A stretch of DNA of 64,000 nucleotides from Sorangium sp051521495 (lineage in GTDB: Bacteria > Myxococcota_A > Polyangia > Polyangiales > Polyangiaceae), in assembly GCF_051521495.1 (NCBI RefSeq), contig NZ_CP150355.1, positions 8,060,001 through 8,124,000 of the forward strand, written 5' to 3'. This document shows positions 1 to 8,688 of this stretch, piece by piece. The notes below the pieces were generated by a model. The model was not told the origin of the DNA. It did not search any database and saw only the letters and a program-made list of their open reading frames with translations. The stretch's first letter is position 1. Each line of letters begins with the position of its first letter. A program made the translations under genes and the position numbers.

Positions 1-771
1 GCGCACGTGGCTGTGTCGCAGCCGACGGCCGACTTCATGCTGAAGCACAACGAGGTACCGAGCTCGAAGCTTCATGTGATCTTGAATGGGATCGACCTCT
101 CCCGGTTCAGGCCGGACACCGCGGCCCGGCACCGCATCCGGGCCGAGCTCGGGATCCCCCGGGACGCGTGGGTCGCCGGGGCGGTCGGGCGCCTGTCGCA
201 GGTCAAGAACCACGCGCTCCTGCTCCGCGCGGCCGCGGCGGGGATCTTGTCGGGCGACTCGGACGACGCGCGCCTCCTCCTCGTCGGCGACGGACCGGAG
301 GCCGCCTCGCTGCGCGCCCTCGCCGAAGGGCTCGGCATCAGCGACCGCGTCATCTTCGCCGGCGAACGGCACGACGTGCCGAGGCTCCTCTCCGCGAGCG
401 ACGTCTTCGTCCTTTCGTCGAAGTCCGAGGGGCTGCCGCTCTCCATGGTGGAGGCGATGACCACGGGGCTGCCCGTGGTCTCGACCGCCGTGGGCGGCAT
501 CCCTGCCCTGATCGCCGACGGCGAGACGGGCTTCCTCGTGCCGTCGGAGGACGAGGGCGCGCTCGCCGCCAAGCTCGCCGCGCTCAAGGGGGATCCCACG
601 CTGTCCGAAGCGATGGGCAAGCGGGGGAGGAAGCTCGCGCTGCGGCGCTATTCGGCGGAGCGCATGATGGCGAGCTACATGGATATCTACGAGACGCTCC
701 TCGCCCGGCGCGAGTCGGAGCGGCGCGGCATACTGCGGCCGAGCGAGCTGCTCGCCGGCTTCAACGCTTGA
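1..771 (+). CDS. Glycosyltransferase family 4, C-terminal part (5' end outside window)
   Basis: This frame is open from the first base, so the gene starts upstream; about 256 residues are visible. It opens in the AVSQ / NGID region that closes the N-terminal Rossmann lobe of GT-B fold enzymes. It continues with a full C-terminal lobe: GRLSQVKN, the nucleotide-sugar site LLLVGDGPE, and the family signature SEGLPLSMVEAM with the E-x7-E pair, then PVVSTAVGGIP and a final helix. By family knowledge it transfers a sugar from an NDP-sugar in polysaccharide, LPS or glycolipid synthesis at the cytoplasmic membrane face. Donor and acceptor cannot be read from the sequence. A convergent kinase gene follows, so the rest of its operon, if any, lies upstream of the window. 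Confidence 0.9.
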   Translation, partial: AHVAVSQPTADFMLKHNEVPSSKLHVILNGIDLSRFRPDTAARHRIRAELGIPRDAWVAGAVGRLSQVKNHALLLRAAAAGILSGDSDDARLLLVGDGPEAASLRALAEGLGISDRVIFAGERHDVPRLLSASDVFVLSSKSEGLPLSMVEAMTTGLPVVSTAVGGIPALIADGETGFLVPSEDEGALAAKLAALKGDPTLSEAMGKRGRKLALRRYSAERMMASYMDIYETLLARRESERRGILRPSELLAGFNA

Positions 772-833
772 CCCGGAGAGCTTGCTCGCCGGCTCGACCC
801 CATCCCCCGGCGAGTTGCTCGCCGACTCGACCC
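738..833. repeat. Short direct repeats at the glycosyltransferase 3' end
   Basis: A motif close to GAG-TTGCTCGCCG-CTCGACCCC occurs about three times with a period near 35-45 bp: at the gene's last codons, just after the stop, and again before position 833. This looks like local slippage of the gene end. No function is evident. Confidence 0.5.
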
Positions 834-923
834 CATGAGCCACGCACCCATGCGAGACGCGGAGGGCGCGGGCGAGCCCTTCGCCCGGCTCCGGGCGCGG
901 GCCGTCGCAGCTTGCTGCTCGCT

Positions 924-2072
924 TCAAGGCGCGCGGGGGATCGTCGACCGCGCACGCGTCGAGAGCGACGGCGGCGACGAGAGCGCCGGCCCCCGGGAAA
1001 GCCGCGCCTGGGGGCGGCCCGACGGCGGCCGTTCGTCCAGCGCGCCGAGGTCGCGCACGTCCCTCGGCGGCACGACCGTGCTCCGCGGTGGCGGCACGAC
1101 CGTGCTCCGCGGTGGCGGCACGACCGTGCTCCGCGGTGGCGGCACGACCGTGCTCCGCGGTGGCGGCACGACCGTGCTTCGAGGCGGCGCGAGCGCGAGC
1201 GCGGCATGCGCCTCGCGCACCGCCGTCAGCATCGATCGCGCGTCCGGCCAGCGATCGGCCTGAGCGAACTCGAGCGCGCGGTCCACCACCCGCACCACGG
1301 CCGGCGCCATCGACGGCGCGATCCGCGCGAGCGACGGGATCGGGCAGGTCAGCCTCAGGAAGAAGAGCTCGTTGACGGTCGGCGCCTCCTGCACGTACCT
1401 GTCCGTGAGCAGCGAGAACATCGTCGCGCCAAGCGCCCAGAGGTCCGTCCGCGCATCGACGAGATCCCAGCGCGCGCGGGCCTGCTCGGGCGGCATGTAC
1501 GCCGGCGTGCCCATCGCGCGAAGCCCCGCCAGGGAGGTCTGCCCCGAGGGGACCCGCAGGCGCGCGATCCCGAAATCGAGGATCTTCACCCCGCGCTCCC
1601 GCGTGAGGAAGATGTTGTCAGGCTTCAGATCCCGGTGAACGACCCCCCTCTCGTGCGCGGCCACGAGCACCTCCAGGATCTGCGCGCTCACGGAGAGGAC
1701 CTCGGCCGGCGGGAGCGGGCCCTTCTGCGCCCTCCAGCGCTGGAGCAGGGACTCTCCTTCGAGGAGCTCCATCACGAGGAAAGGCGAGCCGTCCTCGGTC
1801 ACGTCGTCCGCGATCACCGCGGCGACCCCGGGGTGATCGACGGTCTGCGCGATGGCCTTCTCGCGGAGAAACCGGGCGCGATCGACCCGATCCCGCGCCC
1901 TCTCGGGGTGCAGCAGCTTGATCGCGACCCGCTGGCCCTTCCGGTGGGTCGCGGCATACACGGCCGCCATCCCGCCGAGGCCGATCAGCGCGTCCAGCCG
2001 CCACGCGCCGTTGAGCGACGTTCCCACCCGCGCCTGCGCTCTCTGGACGTGCGTGACATTCTCGAAGTCCAT
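924..2072 (-). CDS. Hanks-type Ser/Thr protein kinase with repetitive Pro/Arg tail
   Basis: This is a cytoplasmic 382-residue Ser/Thr kinase. Visible motifs are a Gly loop GLGGMAAVY (31-39), catalytic Lys in VAIKLL (about 52), HRDLKPDN (147-154), DFG (166-168) and GTPAYMPPEQ, where the usual APE is PPE. There is no transmembrane segment or sensor domain. After residue 295 the tail consists of five near-identical octads (PPPRSTVV type), each with a Thr or Ser that could be phosphorylated, followed by a basic Pro/Ser-rich end. I chose the ATG at 2072 because GGAGAG lies 8 bases upstream and the kinase fold begins about 20 residues later; longer in-frame starts would read through a hairpin at 2103-2133. 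The substrate is unknown. Fewer than 155 bp separate it from the convergent glycosyltransferase gene. Confidence 0.9.
   Translation of the reverse strand: MDFENVTHVQRAQARVGTSLNGAWRLDALIGLGGMAAVYAATHRKGQRVAIKLLHPERARDRVDRARFLREKAIAQTVDHPGVAAVIADDVTEDGSPFLVMELLEGESLLQRWRAQKGPLPPAEVLSVSAQILEVLVAAHERGVVHRDLKPDNIFLTRERGVKILDFGIARLRVPSGQTSLAGLRAMGTPAYMPPEQARARWDLVDARTDLWALGATMFSLLTDRYVQEAPTVNELFFLRLTCPIPSLARIAPSMAPAVVRVVDRALEFAQADRWPDARSMLTAVREAHAALALAPPRSTVVPPPRSTVVPPPRSTVVPPPRSTVVPPPRSTVVPPRDVRDLGALDERPPSGRPQARLSRGPALSSPPSLSTRARSTIPRAP
1066..1185. repeat. 24-bp tandem repeat (5 copies) inside the kinase gene
   Basis: Five head-to-tail copies of a 24 bp unit encode the PPPRSTVV octads of the kinase tail. 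The first four are almost identical and the last has diverged. The array keeps frame, so copy-number change would alter only tail length. Confidence 0.9.
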
Positions 2073-2660
2073 CGCTGGTGCTCTCCGTGCCCTCGGACCA
2101 ACGGCTCTCCGGCGCTCGCGGCGCCGGAGAGCCTCTCTGCTCTGCGTTTCCCGTTTCCCGACGGCGGCGCTACGATCGAGTCGGCGCTCCACGACGGCAG
2201 GCTGGGGGTGCGGCTCGTCGGCACCGCGACCCGCCCGGCGGCCCTGCGTCACCGACACAGGAGCCGCGTGGGGCGGGCGGTATCCAACAGCACGTCATTT
2301 CATGGAAAAGTTCAGCAAAACCCGAGCCACGCCGGCGCACCTCGAGCGCCGCGGCGAACGGCGCGGCCGCATGGGGAGAATCGCCCCATGCGGCAAGATG
2401 CCCCGACCATTGTTGCACCGCGCGGCCCCTGCCCGCCTCGTGGGATCGCCTTCGGGCGTGATCAGGCGTGATCCGACGAAGCCGACGCCGACGCGGCCTC
2501 GGCTCCTCCCTCGATGAGCCCGTTGCTCTCGTGATCTCCCCGCGACGCAGGTCGCTCCATCCCGGAGCTCGGGAAAGGGCGCGACGCTCCCGCCCTCGCC
2601 GGGCTCATCCCTTCGCGCGGCGCCCGTCCTCCGCGCCGGGCCTGCCCGCGACGGCGTGGC
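2073..2660. other. Intergenic region with two strong hairpins
   Basis: There is no credible gene in this 588 bp. It carries a 13 bp perfect stem with a 5-base loop at 2103-2133, just upstream of the kinase start and therefore in its leader. An 11 bp perfect stem with a 7-base loop lies at 2366-2394. Neither is followed by a T-run. The stretch around 2285-2330 is less GC-rich than its surroundings and could hold the kinase promoter, but no confident -35/-10 can be given. Confidence 0.5.
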
Positions 2661-5600
2661 TCAGTGGAGGCCCTTCATCGTCGGGTCACCCAGCTTGAAC
2701 GCCGACAGCGCTTCCCGGATGAAGACGGGCACCGAGAGGTAGCTCTCGAGCGCGACGCAAGCCCGGTTCGAGGAGCACGTGCACTTGTAGAAATCGCTGA
2801 AGTCGTCATCGTCCGCGTCTGCGTCCGCCTTGCAGCCGGGCACGCCTTCCCGCAGGACCTCGCCGTCCTCCGCGATGGCGGCGATCGTCGGATCCCACCG
2901 CACGATCGGCTGCCCGCTCTCCGGGCTCAGCTTCACCGTGTGCCAGTCCGGGTTTCCGTCGCCGTCGAGATCGGGCCCTGGCACCGTGACATACGCCTTC
3001 GCCAGGAGCTCATTCCCATACTCCAGGACGCGCGCGCCGATGCCCTTCTGCACGACCTTGCCGAAGACGGTCTCCTTCCCGTACGCCTTCGCCACGAACA
3101 CCTTCCCGAACGGGTCGTGGAGCTCTATCCGGTCCGGGAAGCCAGGATCGGTGTCCGCCCCGACCTCCCAGACATGCATCATGTCCAGCCACCTCTGCTT
3201 CTGGTTCTCGGGCAGGTAAAGGAGGGTCCACGCGATGAGGAACTTCTGCTGCTCCCAGCCGACCTGCGGGTCGAGGATGGCGACCTTCGCCGGCGCGCGC
3301 GGGTTCCACGGCGAGCTGTCGACCGCGCCGTAGGAGCTGCAGACGATGCTCCCCTCGCCGGGAAAGCAGCTCTCCGGCCCGCTCTCGGCCCACCACGAGG
3401 TCCAGCCGAGCGCGCCGGCCGGATACCCGCTCGCGTCCCTGATCGGCCGCCCGCGCTGGTCCGCCTCGACGCGCACGCCCTTGAGGGCGTCGTCGCCCGT
3501 GAGGTTGTTGGCGAGCCAGCGGCGGTACCCTTCCGGAAAGACATCGGCCAGCGAGACCGCGCGGTAGCGCGCGTCGAGGAAATCCCGCCGCGAGTCGCTG
3601 ATGAAGTTGTCGACCGACTCGGTCATCAGCATCGACACCCACGCCTTGTCGTAATAGGAGCCGGCGTTCATCGTGTACGACGAGTCGTACTCGCCCTTGT
3701 CCTCCGCGAGCGCGTTCTCGAGCGGCTTGCCTCCCACGGCGATGTCGCCGAAATACCCCGTCGCGCCGTTCGGGACGACCACGAGCGTGTCCCCGGGATC
3801 GCCGAAGACATCGGTCGATGACCGGAGGACCGTGTCCCCTTTCGGCAGGAAGTGCTCCCCCGGCTGCGGGCGCGCCATCTGGAGCGCGAAGTGATCGAAC
3901 GCGATCCCGGCCGCGAGGGTGTTCTCCTTGAAGAGGTCGTTCGCGGCATGGACCCAGAAGGTGTCGAAGTCGTAGCCGCGGTCCAGCGCGAACTCGCGGT
4001 AGATGTTCATGATGAGGCCGAGGCCCTTCGCGCCGTCGCGCATCTTCGCGTTGTATCGGTTCAGGGTCCGCTCCGACGCCGCGCGCACGCTGAAGGACTG
4101 CCGGCCGCGGCGGTAGTTGTCGAAGATGTGGTTCACCTCCTGCTGCGTGACGAGGAAGTTGAAGAGCTCGTAGGCGTCCGCGCCGTTGTCGTGCCGGTAC
4201 ACGCTCAGGTTGCCGATGTCGGCCCACCGGTCGGTCGCGAAGCCGTAGGGCAGGCGGGTCCGCCCCGCCGGATCCACCGACGGCCCCTTCACGTCCTTCG
4301 GCGTCGCCAGCTCGCGCCACGTCACGTAATCGACCTTCTGCTGCCGGCACCGCGTGTACTTGCCGCCGATCCGCACGATCAGGCCGTCGAGCACGGGGTG
4401 CCAGACGCCGTCCCGCTCCTCGTCCCAGTCCGAGGGCACGTACGCGCTCGGGTCGACCTCGACGCAGCTGCTCGGCTGTATCAGCTCGTATTTGTTCTGC
4501 AGGTCCGAGTAATGGATGTCGTCGTCGCCGTACTCGGGCTGAAAGCCGAGGATGCCGCCGAAGTCGTCGATCTTCGCGAGCATGCCCTTGCCGCGCGGGG
4601 TGGTCGCCTTGTAGCTCGGGTCGGCGTGCACGGCGACGGCGTCGCCGTAGAACATGCGGGCCGCGGCGAAGTCGTAGGCGCCGAGCCCGATGAGGTCCTG
4701 CGTGGGCTCGCCGGCGTAGTCCATCGTCGACGACTGCATGAACATCCAGATCAGGTTCTTCCGCTCGTCCTCGGTGACGGGGTCGTAATACCGCGGCCCG
4801 ACGCAGGCCTCGCCGTCGTCCGAGAGCGTCTCGCACAGCGTCTTCACCTTGCCGTTGCTCGTGCGCAGCTGCCAGTACTGCGGCCGGTAGCCCCAGGCGT
4901 CGGAGGAGCTCACGAAGTTGTGCCGCAGCCCGACGGAGTGGCCCATCTCGTGGAGGATCACCGAGGTGTGCGCCCGCTGCGCGAGGTAGCGCCGCATGGC
5001 CTCGGCGCGCCGCGCCTCCTGCGCGGCGTCCCCCTCGCCGAAGCGCCCGTACTTGCTCGCGAATTTCTCCTCGAGGAGGTCCGCCAGGTCGGCGGTCGCG
5101 AGCGGCGCCGGCGCCTCCTGCATCACGCACGCGCCGCGCTCGGCGAGCGCGATCTCCTTCAGGTTCGCGAGCTCGCGCCGCACGCTCGGGTTCGCCCCTT
5201 GGAGCGGCGAGGCCAAGCGCATCACCTCCTCCGTCAGCGGCAGCCCCTCGACGCCCGTGAGCTGCTGGATCATCTTCGTCGTGAGCTCGGCCTCGAGCTC
5301 GGTGCCGGCCGCGGCTCGGCGGCGCGCCTCGTAGACCGCGCGCATGCTGTCGGGCGCCGTGGCGTCGGCGGCGATGCCGCGCACCTCCTTCGAGAGCCGC
5401 CGTAGGCTCTCGCGCAGCGCCGGGTTGTGCGCCATCGGGCCGGCGTCCCCGGAGACCGTCGCCTCGTCCACCCCGGCGGCCCGGGCGATCCGCCGACCGA
5501 GCTCCTCCCGCGTGAGCCGCGGCAGCGCGCCGCCCCTCGACGCGCCCTCGCTCGCTTGCGCCCAGTCCCGGACGTAGTCGCCGTCGGTCACGTCTTTGGT

Positions 5601-7526
5601 CTTGAGCTCTCCCTTGATGTAACGGGCGGTGTCCACGACCCCCTGGCTCCAGATGTCGCTGACGTGCGTCCAGACATTGATGCTCGCCGCGACCTTCTCG
5701 CCGGTGAGCGGGTCTTCCGCGTCGCTGTAGATGCCCCAGGCGGAGGGCGACTGCGGCGCCTCGAAGTTGTTGATCTGGTGATAGCGCAGATCGCCGGTCC
5801 GCACGTTCAGCGCCTCGCGGCACGCCCGCATCAGCGCGGGATCCTGCCCCGCTTCCTTGCGGCGCTCGTCGCTGCACATCCTGGCGGTCACGCCCTCCGG
5901 GAGCCGCGGGCCGCCGCACGCCTCGGGATCGGCCGCCTCGACGGGGCTGTGGCAGAGCACGATCATCTCGGGCATCTTCGCGAGCGCGATCACGCCCCTC
6001 GAGTACCCGCGCCGCGCGCCGAGCTCGTCGGCGAGGGCGTCGCAGCCCTGCCCCTCGCGCGCCGCGCCGCGCCGGCACGCGTCGACCTCGCGCGCGAGCG
6101 CGACGGCGTCGGCGTTGTCGTCCATCTGCCCGTCATAGACCGGGAACGCCTCGCGGCAGCGCGCAGCGTCCCCTTGCGTCCGGACGCACTCGGCGTACCT
6201 GGCGGTGACGACCGCGCTGCGCAGGGCGACGTCCCACTCGTGGGCTGCCAGGTCGGTGGCGGTGAAATAATCGGGGTTGCTGTTCGTCGTCACGTACCAC
6301 GCCTGTGGCACGGCCTTGCGCCGCTGGTACGGCAGCGTGCACCGTTGCTTGAACGTATCGCACCGCGACCCGGGGCCCACCGCTTCCGTCCCGTCATCCC
6401 GGGCCATCATGGCCCCGGTGACGGCCTCGCACTCGTCCTCCGTCCCGTTCCGGTCCTCGTCGCGGTGCGGATCTGCGCCGACGGGGGTGGTCTCCGGCGT
6501 GAAGCACGGGATCTCGCCCGTCATGCTCTCCGGATCGTCGTAGTAGTGGCTGCGTTCCCAGATGTTGTAGCGGGAGATCATGCGGTGCCACTTGGCGTCG
6601 CTCATGCCGTAGTTGCGTACGTAGCCGAAGCGCTCTCGAACGAAGGCGCCGTACGCGCGGAACCGGTAGCCGTCCCACTCGGCCGGCTCGTAGTCCCGAT
6701 CGACGACGCGCCGGAACGACTGCCGGAGGGTGATCTCGACCGGGTTGCAGGAGCCGACCGGCGCCGTGCCGCCCACGAAGTCCGTGTCGAGCATGCAGGC
6801 CGGGAACCTGTCGATGCCCCACCCGAGGTGGCTGAGATCGACGAGCTGGGGCACCGCGAAGGCCTTGTTGGTGACGTCGAAATATCCCTCCTCGGGGTCG
6901 AAGTGGGGCGCGTCGGGGTGGCCCGGATCGCTGACGTAGTAAGAGAGCGGCTCGTACTTCACACCGCCGTAGATGCCGAGGAGCGACAGCGTGTCGAAGT
7001 CGTAGGAGTCGACGTTCAGGTTCTTCGACCAGTCGACCCGCATGTACTCCCGCTCGTACCAGGGACGGTCGGTCGTATTTTCGACGATGACGTTGCTCTC
7101 TTCCCCCGTCGCCCGGTTGTAATCGCGCTGGACGTCGAAGTGCGAGAGGATCTTGTAGGCGACGACCACGACGCCATCGTCCGTGGCGGCGCCGACGCCC
7201 TTGCCGTCGGAGTCGCTCACGCGCTCGTAGGTGAGGCGCCCGAGCAGGAGGTCTTCTTGGATGGTCCACTTGATGCGCGCGACCTCGGCCTGCGCGTACG
7301 AGGAGGAGAAGAGCCCGTCCTGCGAGGCGCCGTAGCCCACGTCGACCACCGTGGTCCGCACCCAGAACTCGGGATCGTCCTCCTTGCTCTGCAGATCGGC
7401 GCCGACGAAGAACGATTTCGCCAGGGCGTTCGCCTGAACCTGGCTGATGGGCGTCCGCTCCTCGGCGCAGCCCGCGATCAAGACCATTGCTGCCGCGAGC
7501 AATGCCTGTCTCACAATCCAACTCAT
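2661..7526 (-). CDS. Very large secreted lipoprotein with zinc metalloprotease (zincin) motif
   Basis: This is a 1621-residue lipoprotein. I chose the ATG at 7526 because GAGGAGGA lies 6 bases upstream and because the protein then begins with a short lipoprotein signal (MSWIVRQALLAAAMVLIAGC, lipobox IAGC, Cys about 20). At about residue 859 it has HEMGHSVGLRHN, the HExxHxxGxxH zinc-binding motif of metzincin-like proteases; the motif resembles that of the DUF4953/DUF5117 type zinc-dependent metalloproteases. A region of repeated acidic and aromatic sequence precedes it and about 750 residues follow, so it is much larger than a minimal protease. The likely place is the outer membrane or cell surface, with a role in degrading protein. 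The substrate cannot be inferred. It is transcribed alone, with a long divergent intergenic region upstream. Confidence 0.85.
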   Translation of the reverse strand: MSWIVRQALLAAAMVLIAGCAEERTPISQVQANALAKSFFVGADLQSKEDDPEFWVRTTVVDVGYGASQDGLFSSSYAQAEVARIKWTIQEDLLLGRLTYERVSDSDGKGVGAATDDGVVVVAYKILSHFDVQRDYNRATGEESNVIVENTTDRPWYEREYMRVDWSKNLNVDSYDFDTLSLLGIYGGVKYEPLSYYVSDPGHPDAPHFDPEEGYFDVTNKAFAVPQLVDLSHLGWGIDRFPACMLDTDFVGGTAPVGSCNPVEITLRQSFRRVVDRDYEPAEWDGYRFRAYGAFVRERFGYVRNYGMSDAKWHRMISRYNIWERSHYYDDPESMTGEIPCFTPETTPVGADPHRDEDRNGTEDECEAVTGAMMARDDGTEAVGPGSRCDTFKQRCTLPYQRRKAVPQAWYVTTNSNPDYFTATDLAAHEWDVALRSAVVTARYAECVRTQGDAARCREAFPVYDGQMDDNADAVALAREVDACRRGAAREGQGCDALADELGARRGYSRGVIALAKMPEMIVLCHSPVEAADPEACGGPRLPEGVTARMCSDERRKEAGQDPALMRACREALNVRTGDLRYHQINNFEAPQSPSAWGIYSDAEDPLTGEKVAASINVWTHVSDIWSQGVVDTARYIKGELKTKDVTDGDYVRDWAQASEGASRGGALPRLTREELGRRIARAAGVDEATVSGDAGPMAHNPALRESLRRLSKEVRGIAADATAPDSMRAVYEARRRAAAGTELEAELTTKMIQQLTGVEGLPLTEEVMRLASPLQGANPSVRRELANLKEIALAERGACVMQEAPAPLATADLADLLEEKFASKYGRFGEGDAAQEARRAEAMRRYLAQRAHTSVILHEMGHSVGLRHNFVSSSDAWGYRPQYWQLRTSNGKVKTLCETLSDDGEACVGPRYYDPVTEDERKNLIWMFMQSSTMDYAGEPTQDLIGLGAYDFAAARMFYGDAVAVHADPSYKATTPRGKGMLAKIDDFGGILGFQPEYGDDDIHYSDLQNKYELIQPSSCVEVDPSAYVPSDWDEERDGVWHPVLDGLIVRIGGKYTRCRQQKVDYVTWRELATPKDVKGPSVDPAGRTRLPYGFATDRWADIGNLSVYRHDNGADAYELFNFLVTQQEVNHIFDNYRRGRQSFSVRAASERTLNRYNAKMRDGAKGLGLIMNIYREFALDRGYDFDTFWVHAANDLFKENTLAAGIAFDHFALQMARPQPGEHFLPKGDTVLRSSTDVFGDPGDTLVVVPNGATGYFGDIAVGGKPLENALAEDKGEYDSSYTMNAGSYYDKAWVSMLMTESVDNFISDSRRDFLDARYRAVSLADVFPEGYRRWLANNLTGDDALKGVRVEADQRGRPIRDASGYPAGALGWTSWWAESGPESCFPGEGSIVCSSYGAVDSSPWNPRAPAKVAILDPQVGWEQQKFLIAWTLLYLPENQKQRWLDMMHVWEVGADTDPGFPDRIELHDPFGKVFVAKAYGKETVFGKVVQKGIGARVLEYGNELLAKAYVTVPGPDLDGDGNPDWHTVKLSPESGQPIVRWDPTIAAIAEDGEVLREGVPGCKADADADDDDFSDFYKCTCSSNRACVALESYLSVPVFIREALSAFKLGDPTMKGLH

Positions 7527-8133
7527 CGCGGAGTCCTCCTCTGGCAGCTCGGTCCGAGCGCGCATGCCCCCATGAGAACCTCGGCGTCAGTCGCCGTGAC
7601 GACCGCCCCGGTCGCGCGAGGGGCGTGCCCGCTCCCCCTCGCCGGCACAGCGGCATACCACGTACCACGCGCGCCACCCCCTCGCCATTCCTCGCCAATC
7701 CCCGGGCATTCGATGCCTTCTCCGCCTAGCGCCCCTCTCATCGCGCGGCCGAGCGTCAGGGAACTGACGGCCTCCGCCCCCCCTTTCTCGTGAGCCTCTC
7801 CAGGGACGGAAAGTGTCTGTTCCACGCGGCCAACTGCCCTGCTGTTCCAGGCGCTCGCGGTAGGCCCCCGGCGAGGGTGCTCGTGGGGCGGAGCGGGGGA
7901 CGGGCCGTGTTTGAGCCCAATTGACGTTCTCTCTCCGGCGCGGTGCGCGCCGGAGAGAGAACGTCCCAGGCGAGTTCGGCGGGGCCCCCGCTCCGCCCCA
8001 CGAGCACCCTCGCCGGGGGCCGGGCGGCTCGGCACGCCCTTCTCCCTGGCTCCCCTCGCTTCGCCTCCCCTCGCCTCGCCCCCGAGCCTGCGGTATTCGA
8101 CCGCCTCACCCGCACCCGATCGGGAGGAACGCA
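7527..8133. other. Divergent intergenic region between metalloprotease and membrane protein
   Basis: These 607 bp separate two divergent genes and should contain both promoters. There is no credible gene. The first half holds short imperfect direct repeats (CTCGCCATTCCTCGCC at about 7681-7700). The second half is occupied by the nested palindrome annotated separately at 7863-8021. Clear promoter boxes could not be assigned by eye. Confidence 0.5.
7863..8021 (+). repeat. Nested palindromic element, copy 1
   Basis: The outer arms 7863-7899 and 7985-8021 are perfect 37 bp inverted repeats. Inside lies a second perfect inverted repeat, 7923-7942 with 7946-7965 (20 bp arms, loop GTG). Unpaired spacers are 7900-7922, containing GGGCCGTGTTTGAGCC, and 7966-7984, containing AGGCGAGTTCGGCGGGG. 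A homologous element in inverse orientation lies at 62727-62878 with the same boxes and the same outer-arm length. It sits between divergent genes, so it is not simply a terminator. Function unknown. Confidence 0.9.
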
Positions 8134-8655
8134 GTGCCTGACGGAGACGTCCTGCTCTCGAACGCCGACGGAACCATCGTGGCGCAAGGCCCCGCCGTGC
8201 TCGTCTGCGAGTGCCGTGGCGACGGCCTCGACCTCGCCGTCCGTCGCGTCGCCGCGTTCGCGCTGGTCGCCTCGCTCGTCGTCGCGGGCATCGTGGCGGC
8301 GCGCGCCGCGCCCTTTCCTATCCTCTTCATCGCGGGTATGTGGACCGGCGGCGCCGCCGCCGCGCTGCTCGCCGTCCGCCGGCGCCGCCGGCTCCACGGG
8401 CTGTTCCGCCTCGATTTCGAGCGGGCCGAGCTCATCCAGGAAGGCCGCGGCTTCCGGCGGAGCTTCCCGATCCAGGCGATCGCCGGCGTCTCGACCCCGC
8501 CCGCCACGGACGCGGACGTCGACGAGCCGGGCCTCGCGCCGCGCTGGCTGCTCCTCCACCTGTCGACGGGGGAGCAGCTGCGCCTGGGCAGGGCGCCCGC
8601 CTACGCGCTCGGGCCCGCGCTCGCCTTCCTCAAGCGGGCCGGCGTCGAGGCGTGA
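8134..8655 (+). CDS. Small membrane protein of unknown function
   Basis: This 173-residue protein is not one I recognise. GTG at 8134 is chosen because GGAGG lies 6 bases upstream. It has an N-terminal cytoplasmic stretch of about 38 residues, two adjacent hydrophobic helices (about 39-57 and 62-81) joined by a short Pro-containing turn, then RRRRR that should fix the following 90 residues in the cytoplasm. The soluble part reads as a small beta-rich domain (FRLDFERAELIQEGRGFRRSF, then LLLHLSTGEQLRLGRA). This layout resembles small two-TM proteins with a PH-like or DUF domain, but that is only an impression. It is preceded by the nested palindrome and followed closely by a convergent lipoprotein gene. 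Confidence 0.75.
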   Translation: MPDGDVLLSNADGTIVAQGPAVLVCECRGDGLDLAVRRVAAFALVASLVVAGIVAARAAPFPILFIAGMWTGGAAAALLAVRRRRRLHGLFRLDFERAELIQEGRGFRRSFPIQAIAGVSTPPATDADVDEPGLAPRWLLLHLSTGEQLRLGRAPAYALGPALAFLKRAGVEA

Positions 8656-8688
8656 GGGGCGCGCCCGCCGCCGGCCAGCGCCGCGCCG

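Noticed and set aside
168..2471. Long open frame on the plus strand opposite the kinase and beyond
   Set aside because: It consists of Arg/Pro/Ala-rich sequence with no domain and covers the kinase gene antisense; GC-rich codon bias leaves such frames open.
3010..6078. Long minus-strand frame inside the metalloprotease gene
   Set aside because: It is a shifted frame of the same gene with low-complexity Arg-rich translation; the zincin frame has signal peptide, ribosome site and motif.
5427..7793. 788-codon plus-strand frame antisense to the metalloprotease
   Set aside because: No start context, no domain, typical mirror frame of a GC-rich gene.
7863..8021. Plain rho-independent terminator
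   Set aside because: There is no T-run, it lies between divergent starts, and it shares conserved unpaired boxes with a distant copy, so a simple terminator does not explain it.
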